This document shows positions 12,152-22,440 of a stretch of DNA of 64,000 nt, piece by piece. The translations under genes and the position numbers were made by a program. Position 1 is the first letter of the stretch, and each line of letters starts with the position of its first letter. The stretch covers positions 259,275,386 to 259,339,385 of the forward strand of contig NC_081406.1 of assembly GCF_030272615.1 (NCBI RefSeq), written 5' to 3'. Source of the stretch: Cryptomeria japonica. Taxonomy: Eukaryota; Streptophyta; Pinopsida; Cupressales; Cupressaceae. The notes beneath the pieces were generated by a model. It did no database searches, had not been told where the DNA came from, and worked only from the letters and a program-made list of their open reading frames with translations.

Positions 12152-15100
12152 TGTAATGCTCCGCTATAAACCCCAAAGGAAAACCCACAACACGGGTGAA
12201 ACAATTTTTTTTTTTTAAGTATAAACATAATAAGTGCATTTACACAATATGCACGATAACACAAGCGGAAGACTTACACCAGAATTCCTTAAGGGTTACC
12301 AACGTAGAATTAAATCCATAAGATAAATTTCACATATACAATTAATCCAATAATTCCAAATATTCATCATTAACTTAATGATCACAAGAGGCCATATGCA
12401 ATAATAGATACTCCATTGAAAGATTGAAAGGATACAATATAATTCCACTTCAATAAGCATTTACACATATCATAAAGGAAACTGATAAAAACATCCCAAA
12501 CATAGGATTACATTTCTCTTTCAATACATGGCTTCTCAATATATATATAAAGTTACATCTTAACCAAATACAAGGTTACAAAAGTTCAATGATACAATGA
12601 CCACATAGGTCTCCAAATAACAATAATCTCCAAACATGAGATGAAGCATGAGCCACGAACCACAGAAACACCTGCGAAGCCAAACCTTGCATGAAGGTAC
12701 AAATCAAAACATTCAATGGTAAGTGGCACTACCACCCGACCATGTAATTCCCAAACTGGAATCACCCCACCATGCTAGGAGATAGCTAAGGACCCTCAAG
12801 CAATCAAAAGCATGACATGGTCGACAAAACAATATGACACCATGACAACACAAAGAGACTCCACAATAATCCAGGTGACTCAACATCACAAATACACAAG
12901 TGAACCAAATGAGAGAGTGTCATCACATAGCTTGATGGTTACATGGTTGGCCTCCATACGTCCCGACTCACTGTCCTAGTAACCTTTCCCGAACCTTTGG
13001 CTCTAGCTAAGTCTCATGCAAACCCTACCAGCCTTTCATGAAGACAAGGTGGTCGGTTTTCCATTCAAGGCCTTCTCACAAAATGATGAGCCTCAGTACA
13101 AGCACTCACCCAAGCGCGAGGTACACTTATCTTTATTAATGTTATAAGACTACCCACCTCATCAATTCATTAGATTACTAGTTATTATCTAGCTTTCGAT
13201 GGGTTATCCTGCCATCCACTTAGGGCGCAACCCCCACTAAAAGCCACTCTCTCAAAGGACACTAAACATAACATGGTGACTCAACGAGGACCCTATGGCG
13301 AAGCAAACAGCCATAACACCACTATCAAAAACAAGTGGTCAAACAAGGACATACTAACTCTTGGCTAACCATAAGGCAAAGACACTACATGGTTAGGACA
13401 ATGAAGCCAACATATATCTCTTGGTCAAAGGTACCAAATACGTCACTAGAGGACGACTGAACCACAAACCAAAAATAACACAATATACACTTGCAAGGAT
13501 AGCTAATTCACTAATTCCCCACTCAGACAATCTTTGAGAATATCAACATCATACTCACTTGCAACATCATTGATTGAAAATTAAATAAAACACTCTTTAT
13601 AACAGTCACATCTAATCAATTTCCAAATCAATATTCCATCAGGAATGAAATCCACATTAAACATTCAACCAGTTATAACATTAATTCCTAATAGGCATTT
13701 AATTCATTTCCAGAATATATCCAAATTAACCAATTTGAATTCCTAATTCATGCCTTGATTTCCATAGATGAATTTATTAAACCACATAATAAAAATCACA
13801 TGAAAAATCACCATTTTCATTTAACACTAAAACCACTTAAAATATATTTCATTTTATAAAATTTAAGTTCATAGCATAAACCGGTTTGTACTGGTAAGGG
13901 TACAAGGTCAAGCGGTGGCCAAGGCCATCCCGCAGTAGTGTTGTTGCCAAGGCAACAGACACTACCTGTCGGTAGTGCTTCTACCACTGGTAACAGCCCT
14001 ACCAACTGGTAGTGCTGCTATTGCTAGTAGCAGCCGCTACCAACTGGTAGTGGTACTGTCGAGCAATAGTGCCACTACTACTAGTAGCAGCTACTACCAA
14101 CCGGTAGCAATCCTACCGATCGGTAGTGCTGCTACTGACCGATAGTAGTCCTACCGATTGGTAGCACTGCTACTGCGTAGCGGTGCTACCGATTGGTAGT
14201 TCTGCTACCTGCGGGTAGCAGACACTACCAACCCGCATGGTGAGACAAGCCCACCACGAGAACGGTAACGTCCAAGGAAAAAAACACAAAAACACATGCT
14301 TTCCAAGCACTCAAAAACCAACAAACCACAAAATCATTTAACACAAGAAAATGATTCATTTCCAGATTATTTCACGGGAACACGCACATAGTGCCAAATC
14401 CAAAATTCAAAGGAATATTTACCAGCAAGGTAAGTGATGAAATAAACACACTAGAAGCAATAGCTAACAAATTCTTGGGAATTTAGATACTAGGATGCAC
14501 AAGCAAACCCAATCTAAAATTCATTCTTTCAAAAAGAAGAGGTAAAACAAGAAATTGATTTTCAAGAACAAAACACACAACATATAGAGAAACGAACCAT
14601 TTATTTCCCATAAGCAAATATATGATTTAAGATTCACAAAATCAACAATCACAGACATTCTTTCTTCCATTCCTATCATTCCACATGAATCTACAAGGAA
14701 TTTTGCATATTTTCAACACACAGGAAGCAAACTGAAAAATTCAAATTAAATTTAAACCAAGAAGAGATTATCCAACCTTGAAGCAAACTAGCAACCAAAA
14801 TGAAGGAAGAATCCCAATCCCTGCAAACCAATTCGAATTCCAGCTCCTCCCAAAATGATTTACCAATTTTCTCTCCAAAATTTTTGCCTCTTCTTCCCGT
14901 GAATTTCTAGAATTATATGGGAAAATAATTTCAACCTAAACTTTCTAGGTTAAATTTTTTTCCATCCAATCAGATTTAAATATTTTAAAAATTAAAAAGG
15001 CAATCAGCTTTACTTTCATCCAAAAACAATTCTTTTTCAACAAATTAAAAAGCAAAAGTCAAATGGAAAAGTAAAAAGGAAAAGCTTTTATTAATTTCTA

Positions 15101-15969
15101 TTTCCAAAAATACTTTCTTTCAACATAGGCATTTAACATTTAAATGGCTAGGCAATCATTTATTTCCAAAAAATATATCAATGCCACTCTGCAAAATAAA
15201 AAAGCCTTTTAACCATTTAATCTTGCAATTCATTAATCAATTAAATCAATAATCATAGAGCATAATAATTAACTAATTACGCCAACATAAGATAACATCA
15301 TCCATTTAACTAAATAACCATTTAAATAAACGGAAACATGCAAAACCAAGAAAGATCAAATGACGACTCTCAAATGACCAAACCAAAGCACCATGACTCG
15401 CACACCAGCCAGATGGGAAAGACAACCGACTGACAACACTCACACAAGTGTAACTATAGGTCAAGTTAGGGTACAACAACTATCTCCTTCACTCCCATCA
15501 GACATATAAGGCATGCTCAGACCTATGAAACCAGGTGGAGTTGATACCCCGTACCTACCCAGTACTAGTACTTGCAATGTCCTGCACCAAAGAACCACAT
15601 GTGCATATAGACCAATATATATATATAGACACGACACACACATCGATGAAGGAGAATCATGACATTCGCTGTCTCACCAGAGTGAGCGAAGGAAAATCAT
15701 CCCCTCGTATCCCAATACACTTGCAAACATGCAACATATAAATAACGCATCACAATATAAGGTGAGAGTGTCAGTCCATTATAATGATCCATAAAATAAT
15801 ATTAATCATAAGCACTGAGATACTGCATAAAATCATACACCATAGATCCAGATAAAGCATGAAATAACATCGCATAACATCCAAATCAATATACAATAAT
15901 GTTCCACTAAATAGTCACTGAAGTAAATCAAAATATACAAAAAGAGCCTGATCAAGGAGGGGTACTACA
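12152..15969 (-). mobile_element. gypsy (chromovirus-type) solo LTR, 3818 bp
   Basis: On the minus strand it begins TGTAGTACCCC (15969) and ends GCATTACA (12152). These are the same termini as the chromovirus LTR at 59944-63807, and shared blocks run along the length: the start, the GGTAG-rich array, the GAGAGAGTGTCATCACA block and the end. Perfect 5-bp duplications CATGT flank it (12147-12151 and 15970-15974). No internal region is present. It lies inside the copia solo LTR. Small ORFs within it are not genes. Confidence 0.9.
13890..14240 (-). repeat. CTACC/GGTAG palindromic array inside the solo LTR
   Basis: About 350 bases are packed with alternating CTACC and GGTAG units separated by a few bases, many forming short palindromes such as CTACCAACTGGTAG. 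The same array occurs in the other two LTR copies but is shorter (about 52550-52626 and 61840-61960). Confidence 0.8.
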
Positions 15970-17080
15970 CATGTTGTATGAGAAGAGTTTCAAATGGTTT
16001 TTGGTGCATAGAGATAATGGTTTTTATCTTGGGAATGAGAAAGTTCATTGCATGTAATGCAAACCATGTGATGAGTTACAGTGTTTGATGAAGTGGTGAT
16101 CAAGGGGCGGTCAAGAATATCTTGAATGATGTGCAGTAATTGTAATGTAATCCAACGATCATACTTGAACCGATTTGTTTATAATCTCTATGAAAGAATT
16201 AGGTTTGTGATGTGTTACCGACCTAATGATTTGTTTATAAGGTTGATGAGTTGTTTTGTTTGAATGTTGGCAAACTTGTAGTTAAGAGTGAGAGTATGGT
16301 TGTTGAACCTGATAATGTATCTGTAGTATGTGTAGTGGTAGATAGGAGCATGAAAAGGACCTGAACAAGAAAGTGTAGTGCTATTCAAACAAATCAGCAA
16401 ACCCCTGTTGTTTTCTAACAATTACAATAGTCAAATCCCCTAACCAGGTAAGCTCTAACAAGCTTAGTGTTATTCAAATCCTCTAAGCAGGTGATCCATT
16501 AGCTTGGATTTTAAATCCTCCACTGAGGTTGCTCCTAATAGGGTATTATAGTCAATCCCTTAACTGGGTGGTCCCTAATAGGATCTGTTCTTAACAGGGC
16601 TTATTGTAAAGCTTTAATAGACTAGGCTCCTAACAGGCCGAACTTCAAAAGAGTTCAGAATACTTGTGGGTATTCATCCCCACTGTGGTTTTTCCCATTT
16701 GGGTTTCCACATCAAAAATATTATGTCAAGTGGTGAATTATTTTGTGGTTACGTTTACTATGGTTGAATTGCTTATCAGCTAAATCCACTTTGATATGTT
16801 ATGACAACCGACAACAATCTAAAATATGTTTTAACTATTGTTAGTAAAGTATTTGAATAGTTAAGATAAAACATTTTGTGAGTTTCAAGTTATTTAGTGT
16901 TAAATCTGTTATAACAGTCAAGTGGTTTATCTTCTTAGTATTATTGAATTTTAAGTTCAGTGTTGAAACTAGTCAGTTTAGAGTTTGTCTTGAGAGGTTG
17001 TTTTAGAGATTGGTGAAAGTGTATCAATTTTTCTATCTATTGATTCACCCCCCCCACTCTCAGTAGTTGACCGGATCCTT

Positions 17081-18176
17081 ATTTCTTTCATCATACCATC
17101 ATCCTTTCCATTATCGGAACCACTAGCAGAGTCTTGTGTCGGTTCATCATCAAAATCAGTCACACCTTCCTTATCCACAATGTAGAATGATTTATCTATG
17201 TTATTTTTATACTTGTGCTTGTTCTGATATCCAGAGTTAGGATTAAAAGATCTTCTATCTCTCTCTTCAAATCTTGAATTCCTTTAAGGACATCTAGATG
17301 AAAAATGACCTATCTTATTACACGCAAAATATTTAAAAGGTAATTTTCCTTCATACTTCCTACTGGTCCTTTAGGTACTCTTCTAGCAAATAGGGCTTCA
17401 AGTTGCTCAAATTATTCATATTCTATCTTCATATCATCCAATTCCTTTTCATACAAAGCTTTCCAATCTCGCTTTCCAGTTGATGATGTAAATGCATGAA
17501 AAGTAGGTTCAAACTTCATAGCTCCAGAAGGTCCAAATTCTTCAAGCTCAAAAGTAGATAATTTCCCAACCAAGGTATCTCTATTGACAGAAGTATTAAC
17601 CATTATTCTCAATTCATTAATTGTAGTAGCCTTCATCTTGTAAGCTAGTGGCAAAAATCTCATAACTTTAGAAAATATTTCATCTTCACTCAGAGATCCA
17701 CCACAACATTGAATTCCCATAACAATTTCATTTACCCTTTCCATGAATGGAGTAGTCTTTTCATCTTCTTCCATCTTCAAGTTTTCGTATCTCACCTAGT
17801 AACCATCAAGTTTAGCAATCTTAACAATAGGTTCACCTTCATTTATAGTGTCCAACTTGTCCCATATAGCTTTTTTTGTTGCTTTGTCAGTTAATCCCAT
17901 TATTTGTTGATCAGAAAGTGCACACAAGAGGGCTTCTCTAGCTCTACAATAATTCTCAAGCTCCTTATCCAATTTTGCCAGACGAGGATTTCCAAATGCT
18001 GGATTAAAAGGGGTAAATCCATTCTCAATGATTTCCCAAATTTCCTTACCGAGACATCTCAGATGAGTCTCCATCTGAATCTTCCATAATCTGTAATTTG
18101 TTCCATCAAGCCTAGGAATTTCTCTTCGAAAGATAGCATTAGATGAACTAGATGAACTTAAATTGTTAATCACCAT
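17081..18176 (-). pseudogene. gag: copia gag with damaged zinc knuckle
   Basis: Open segments 17796-18176 (start MVINNLSSSSSS, then GTNYRLWKIQMETHLR) and 17412-17795 (UBN2-type gag core) are contiguous, separated by one stop. Downstream (about 17280-17340) a CCHC zinc knuckle can be read as KYFACNKIGHFSSRCP, in which the first cysteine is tyrosine. 16978-17178 then gives the acidic spacer before protease, a frame apart from the protease reading. Gag packages element RNA. Confidence 0.85.
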
Positions 18177-18218
18177 AGGATCTTCCTCGAGCGGTTAAGC
18201 TTCAACAGAGAGGACTAG

Positions 18219-18231
18219 AGCTCTCATACCA
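18219..18231 (-). other. copia primer-binding site
   Basis: On the minus strand TTGGTATGAGAGC follows the LTR end TAACA directly. It resembles the initiator-Met tRNA complement TGGTATCAGAGC with one change. This sets the inner edge of the 5' LTR at 18234. Confidence 0.75.
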
Positions 18232-18233
18232 AT

Positions 18234-19448
18234 TGTTAGATAGTTCAAATAACTAGAAGACAACTGAGAGGGGGGAGGGTGAATTAGTTGTCACCAGATT
18301 ACCGAAACATTAGGCAATTAAAACTTTAATACGGGAACCCAAAAGATTAATATCAAAATGTGTAAACCAATTACTGAAATAGCAGATAAACCAATTAAGC
18401 ACAAGCAACAATTAGAGAATGAATACCATCCACATGACACCAAGATTTGTACGTGGAAAACTCGATAAAGGGAAAACCATGGTGGGAATCCTACCCATAG
18501 TCAAATTTTACTTATGTAGTAAGTATGTGATTACAAATTGAGGGGCTTGCACTTGCAGGAAGGCCAACAGCCTAGAGCACACTACTCATCACAAAAGGAG
18601 TCTCACTGACTACATAAAAATCCAAATTACAATCCGAAAGGAAGAATGAACTGCAATGATAGCATCTCCTATGCCTGAGTACAGTTTCATTTAAGCTCAA
18701 TATTAGAGGACTTAAACCTCTTACATAAACTCAACTCAATCACCAATTATCAACCAAATCCTCTGCATGAATGATTATTACATTATTCGCTACTTACATA
18801 CGATCTACAATGAGATCTTACATCATATATATACAAGCCCTCGACCACAAACAATAAGGTCGGCCACCAGACAATAAAGAAAATACATAATTACAAAACA
18901 TGTCATCTTGATACCAAACAAATAATATCCAACCCATAAGACATCCTGAAAACACATCAAGAAGATCGAACAATGTGTTACATTAAGTCGCTTCATAACC
19001 TAGATAATACAAAATAGGTTTGGAACCAAAAGCAATGATCCCAATCAACCAAGTCATGAACACAATCACCATCAGCGTCCTGAATCTCTACTAGAAGCCG
19101 CACCAACACCACTTATGGATAATATCAAAAGATCTTCAATAAAGCTCTATCGGTGAAATCCTCACTAGATCAACAAACCAAGCTTACCAGCATACAAGAT
19201 AGCATCCAATCACTAAATCAAAAACAACTGACTTAACATGAATTTGAGTAGCATGAATAGTAGATCTAAGCTAATCCTTAAGCCAAAACATACTAGAGCA
19301 TACGAGATTATCATGATCTAATCCAACTAGAAACCAAACAACCTATCGGGACCAAAAGGATACTAGTAAAGAAGCCAAAACAGCTAGTGTTGACATCAAT
19401 GACAAAACATCAATGCAACACATAATTAATTCCTCCAAATGGCCAACA
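18234..19448 (-). repeat. 5' LTR of the copia element, 1215 bp
   Basis: Minus-strand start TGTTGGCCATTTGG (19448), followed by a CATTGATGTCAACAC block that resembles the start of the nested copia LTR at 11889. The end TCTAACA (18234) abuts the PBS. The tail contains a G/C-run and CTCTCAGTTG block as in the nested LTR. The partner 3' LTR has been lost. Confidence 0.8.
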
Positions 19449-20040
19449 CAGTGATCAAAGTGCAAAGAGCCAAGATAGCTAGAGGCAGCAAGAGGTTGAG
19501 CAGAGGTTGGATGAGCAGTAGAAGGAAAGCAAAGAAAAAGACAAAGAGCAAAGGACAAAGAAGAAGAGATCAGAAAGAGAGAAGATTAGTAAGGTGTTGC
19601 AAAACCTCATTTTCAATACGGTATATAACTTATATTTGTAATTATATTCATTGGAATCTCTACGTGGGTGCTCAGAGCTAGGGGTTGGTGCTCCTTGGGT
19701 TGGTGCCCTAAAGCCAGAGGTTGGTGCTCCTTTGGGTTGGTGCCCATAAAATTTAGGGGTTGGTGCCCTAGACTTTGTAATCAGTTTTACCTCTGAGGCT
19801 GGATTGAAGCAATAGACTCCAGCAACATCTCTCACCAAGCTTTTTCCCCACTGTGGGTTTTCCTCATATATTCTTATGTTATTGGTATGCCTCTTGTGTG
19901 TATGTTGATCTATTTAATATCTCTTCTCATGGTTTTGTGATTAAATTTATTACTGATTAGATATTTAGAAGGTAAAAGTTTTTATTGATTACCACTAATT
20001 CACCCTCCTCTTGGTGGTCCATTGTGTTCCTTCATCTATG
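19449..20040 (+). repeat. probable copia LTR fragment, plus strand; no gene
   Basis: Downstream of the copia 5' edge lies non-coding sequence with features of the 3' half of a copia LTR: repeated GGTTGGTGC units (19682-19770), then TTTTTCCCCACTGTGGG near 19845 and a CACCCTCCTCTTGGTGG tail near 20000. Termini and TSD were not found. The small basic ORF at 19439 is not considered coding. Confidence 0.35.
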
Positions 20041-20192
20041 ACAAAATCAATGAGTGAGGTGTGTAAGGAGCTATGTAGATAAGAGGAAATTGATGAAGAG
20101 TATGTTCATAGTAGCATATCCATAAAAATAGTTTGGCTCAATCCTTGTAGGTTCTCCTTAAATGAATCTAGGCCCTCTACTATGATATGAAC

Positions 20193-20950
20193 CTAATCAA
20201 CCCATATCTCCTCCTCTACAACAACAACGTGATCTGTAGGTGGGTCATGTTGCGTAGAGTGATGAGAATGTGTTGAATGTCCTAGTGTATGAGAGGATTC
20301 TCCAACATGAGGCTTTCTAAGAATCTCTTTATTAATCTTAGCCAATGGCATGTAAAGGCGAGATATAGTCCTCAACCAAATAGTGAGACATCTACATCAG
20401 TTGAGCACCTCCTAAGATAGCTACTATGTCCTATGGCTTGGGGATGTTGACAATAGAATAGTGATCATTAATTGGATGACTAGATGATGTGCATGTTGAT
20501 GGTCTTGGTCATGATTGACTCATCACATATTTACCCAACCTATCAAAAGAAATGGTAGATGTTGTAGCTGCAATATCTTCAAGGTTGTCAATTGGTTCCC
20601 TCTAGGAAGAAATGACCACTTGATCTATTGTGGAGGTGAGGGATGGGGATATCCCAGGAAACTTTTGACCAATTGACTGCTTGTGTGATGGAAACTATTG
20701 GTCAACTCTATAGTATGTCTCTCAATCAGCCACTCTACCTTTCCCCTATCCAAAATAGCTTGAAACATAAAGGTAGTTGACCTTCAATCCCAAAAAAATC
20801 TCAGCATACACTTGTTGAGAAAAATATAATAGAATTTGGTTGTTATTAGGATAATGACTATGTGCAGTTAAGAACCAAGGGTATATCTTCCTAGCCAGCT
20901 CTGCATCTATACATCGTGTAACCTGGTATCCTCTAACCTTGTTCTGATTA
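20193..20950 (-). pseudogene. decayed ORF resembling the 50-kb ten-exon gene product
   Basis: Frame-hopping minus-strand translation of about 20700-20950 gives a protein stretch with YFSQQVYAEIFLGLKVNYL, which lines up with YFLRKVYCEFVLNVRPNYF in the gene at 48681-51273. The remainder down to 20193 is Ser/His-rich with many stops. It follows the ORF at 21107-22440 in the same orientation. This is probably a relic of a related element. Similarity was judged by eye only. Confidence 0.35.
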
Positions 20951-21106
20951 ATTGAAAAAGAGGTTTTAAGGACCTGAAACCATTACAACATAGTTAAAAT
21001 AAACAACAGAGAAAATAGAGTCCACATACAAAGCGATTGGTCCAAAAAACCAGCAAACAGAAAAAACAACTAAACAACAAAAAACAACAAAGAACCCAAG
21101 GAGACA

Positions 21107-22440
21107 CTACATAGTGATTTTCTTCAGCAGCTCCTCTTCCTTAGTCACCAGCTCATCATAAGTCACCCCAACTACTTTTAGCTCCTCCAGGTCCTTATTC
21201 ACTTTCTTTTCCTTCCTCTTTCCATGGGTGTGAGTTCTGGGACCTTGGACTTCCCTGATTCCTTCTGCATCTAGGTCAATTTCCTGGGTTTCCTTTTCAT
21301 CATCGAGCTTGCTGATGAGGGCATCGGTGTTGTTGGCTAAGATTTTCAAAATGCTGAGACTCTACTTCGCAATGTTCTTGAGGCACTCCTCTATCTTGTC
21401 CACCTTGGCAATTGTATCCGAGAGCTTTTTTTCGCTAGTTTCCTCCAGGGTTTTTCTATCCTATATCTCCCTTTCAATTTTCTCAAACTGGGGATTAAAG
21501 GCATCTTTGATGTCTTCCGCTTTGGCAATTGTGTTCTTCAAATCTTCAATATAATTGGCCATAGTATTCCCCTCTCCAATGTTAATGGTTTCCAGGATCA
21601 TGACTCTATTGTAGAGTTTTTTGTAATCATCCACAGTATTCTTATTCCCATCAATAAGCCATTCTATGGTTTTCATAAAACCCTTCAAGGCCTCGGGGTA
21701 AGGACTAGGAGAACGAGTAGCTTTACCAGGGGTTATCTGTTCATCTTTAGCAATATGGAGGGCAGAAATAGTGTCAGCAGCCCTAAGGGTCTCCTCCATA
21801 GTCTCCATCTCCAGGCTTTGTTCAGCTTCCAGGGTTCTTGTTTGCTTGTCCTCTTCCGGTTCCTTTCCTGTGTCCTCTGGATCTTTTCTAGTCTCCTCTA
21901 TTTCCTTGTCTTCTTCCTGGGTTGGGCTTGGATTTTACTTTTTCCCTTTAGCACTCCCTTAAGGTTCTTCTTCTCCTCAGGGAAATCAGAGTCCTCTTCT
22001 TCTGAAGAGATACTAATCAAGGGTTCGCTTTGGGATTTTTTTCTCTTAGAAGAAGAGGGTTTTGATTTCCTCTTCTTGTTCCTCTCATACTCTGAGTCGT
22101 CAGAGCTTTCCTCATTTTTAGTTGAGGAATCATTATCTGAATCCTCCTCCTCTGAGAAATCAGAATCGGACATATCTTCTTCTGAATCCATAGGGAGCTG
22201 CATTCGATTGATTTTACTGGCCTTTAGATGATCATAAATGAGGACCATAAGTCCCTGGTGCATTGCGGTGTCACCTCGAGGATTTTCTTTATATGCTTTT
22301 AGGGATGCATTCATAGAACAGAGCAAGAAATAAGGCTAATTCACCTTATCGTTATGCCTAAAATGATTTAAGAGGACAAAGTGATATCCATATACTTTCA
22401 TAAACTTTCCATTTAGAGTTATATACCTCATTAAAAGACA
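21107..22440 (-). pseudogene. acidic/coiled-coil ORF of unknown function, TE-associated
   Basis: Three minus-strand segments (21898-22326 plus an upstream piece to 22440, 21461-21808, and 21107-21349) make one protein split by frameshifts. The N-terminal piece has the globular VYGYHFVLLNHFRHNDKVN and a MHQGLMVLIYDHLKA helix. A Ser/Glu/Asp-rich acidic tract with basic KKRKSKPSSSKRKK (possible nuclear signal) follows, then a long helical, coiled-coil-like region ending in a charged tail. I know no named domain. The LINE ends abruptly at its 5' side (about 22440). Confidence 0.5.

Larger units (their letters stand above)
11889..17075 (+). mobile_element. copia solo LTR inserted in the copia element
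   Basis: It starts TGTTGGCATTTGCATG and ends in a copia-style LTR tail (CCCACTGTGG near 16680, then CACCCCCCC and CTCTCAG near 17050). It is flanked by a perfect 5-bp duplication TCCTT (11884-11888 and 17076-17080). Subtracting the nested gypsy LTR and its extra duplication leaves about 1364 bp, close to the 1215-bp LTR of the host copia element. There is no internal region, so it is a solo LTR left by LTR-LTR recombination. The 3' terminus reads CCGGA rather than the canonical CA. Confidence 0.75.
9243..19448 (-). mobile_element. Ty1/copia retrotransposon, 3' truncated and twice interrupted
   Basis: Minus-strand order: 5' LTR (19448-18234), PBS, gag (18176-17081), [insertion 17075-11889], protease, integrase, RT and start of RNase H. 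Protease before integrase before RT is diagnostic of copia. The reading stops within RNase H near 9243; the RNase H remainder, PPT and 3' LTR are absent. Removing the insertion and one copy of its target duplication restores continuous homology across the gag/protease junction. Confidence 0.88.

Noticed and set aside
11889-17075. Reading this block as the 3' LTR of the surrounding copia element
   Set aside because: It is in the opposite orientation, interrupts coding sequence and has its own 5-bp target duplication.
19439-19681. Lys/Arg-rich 80-codon ORF
   Set aside because: Overlaps an LTR edge and an LTR-like fragment; composition reflects purine-rich DNA.
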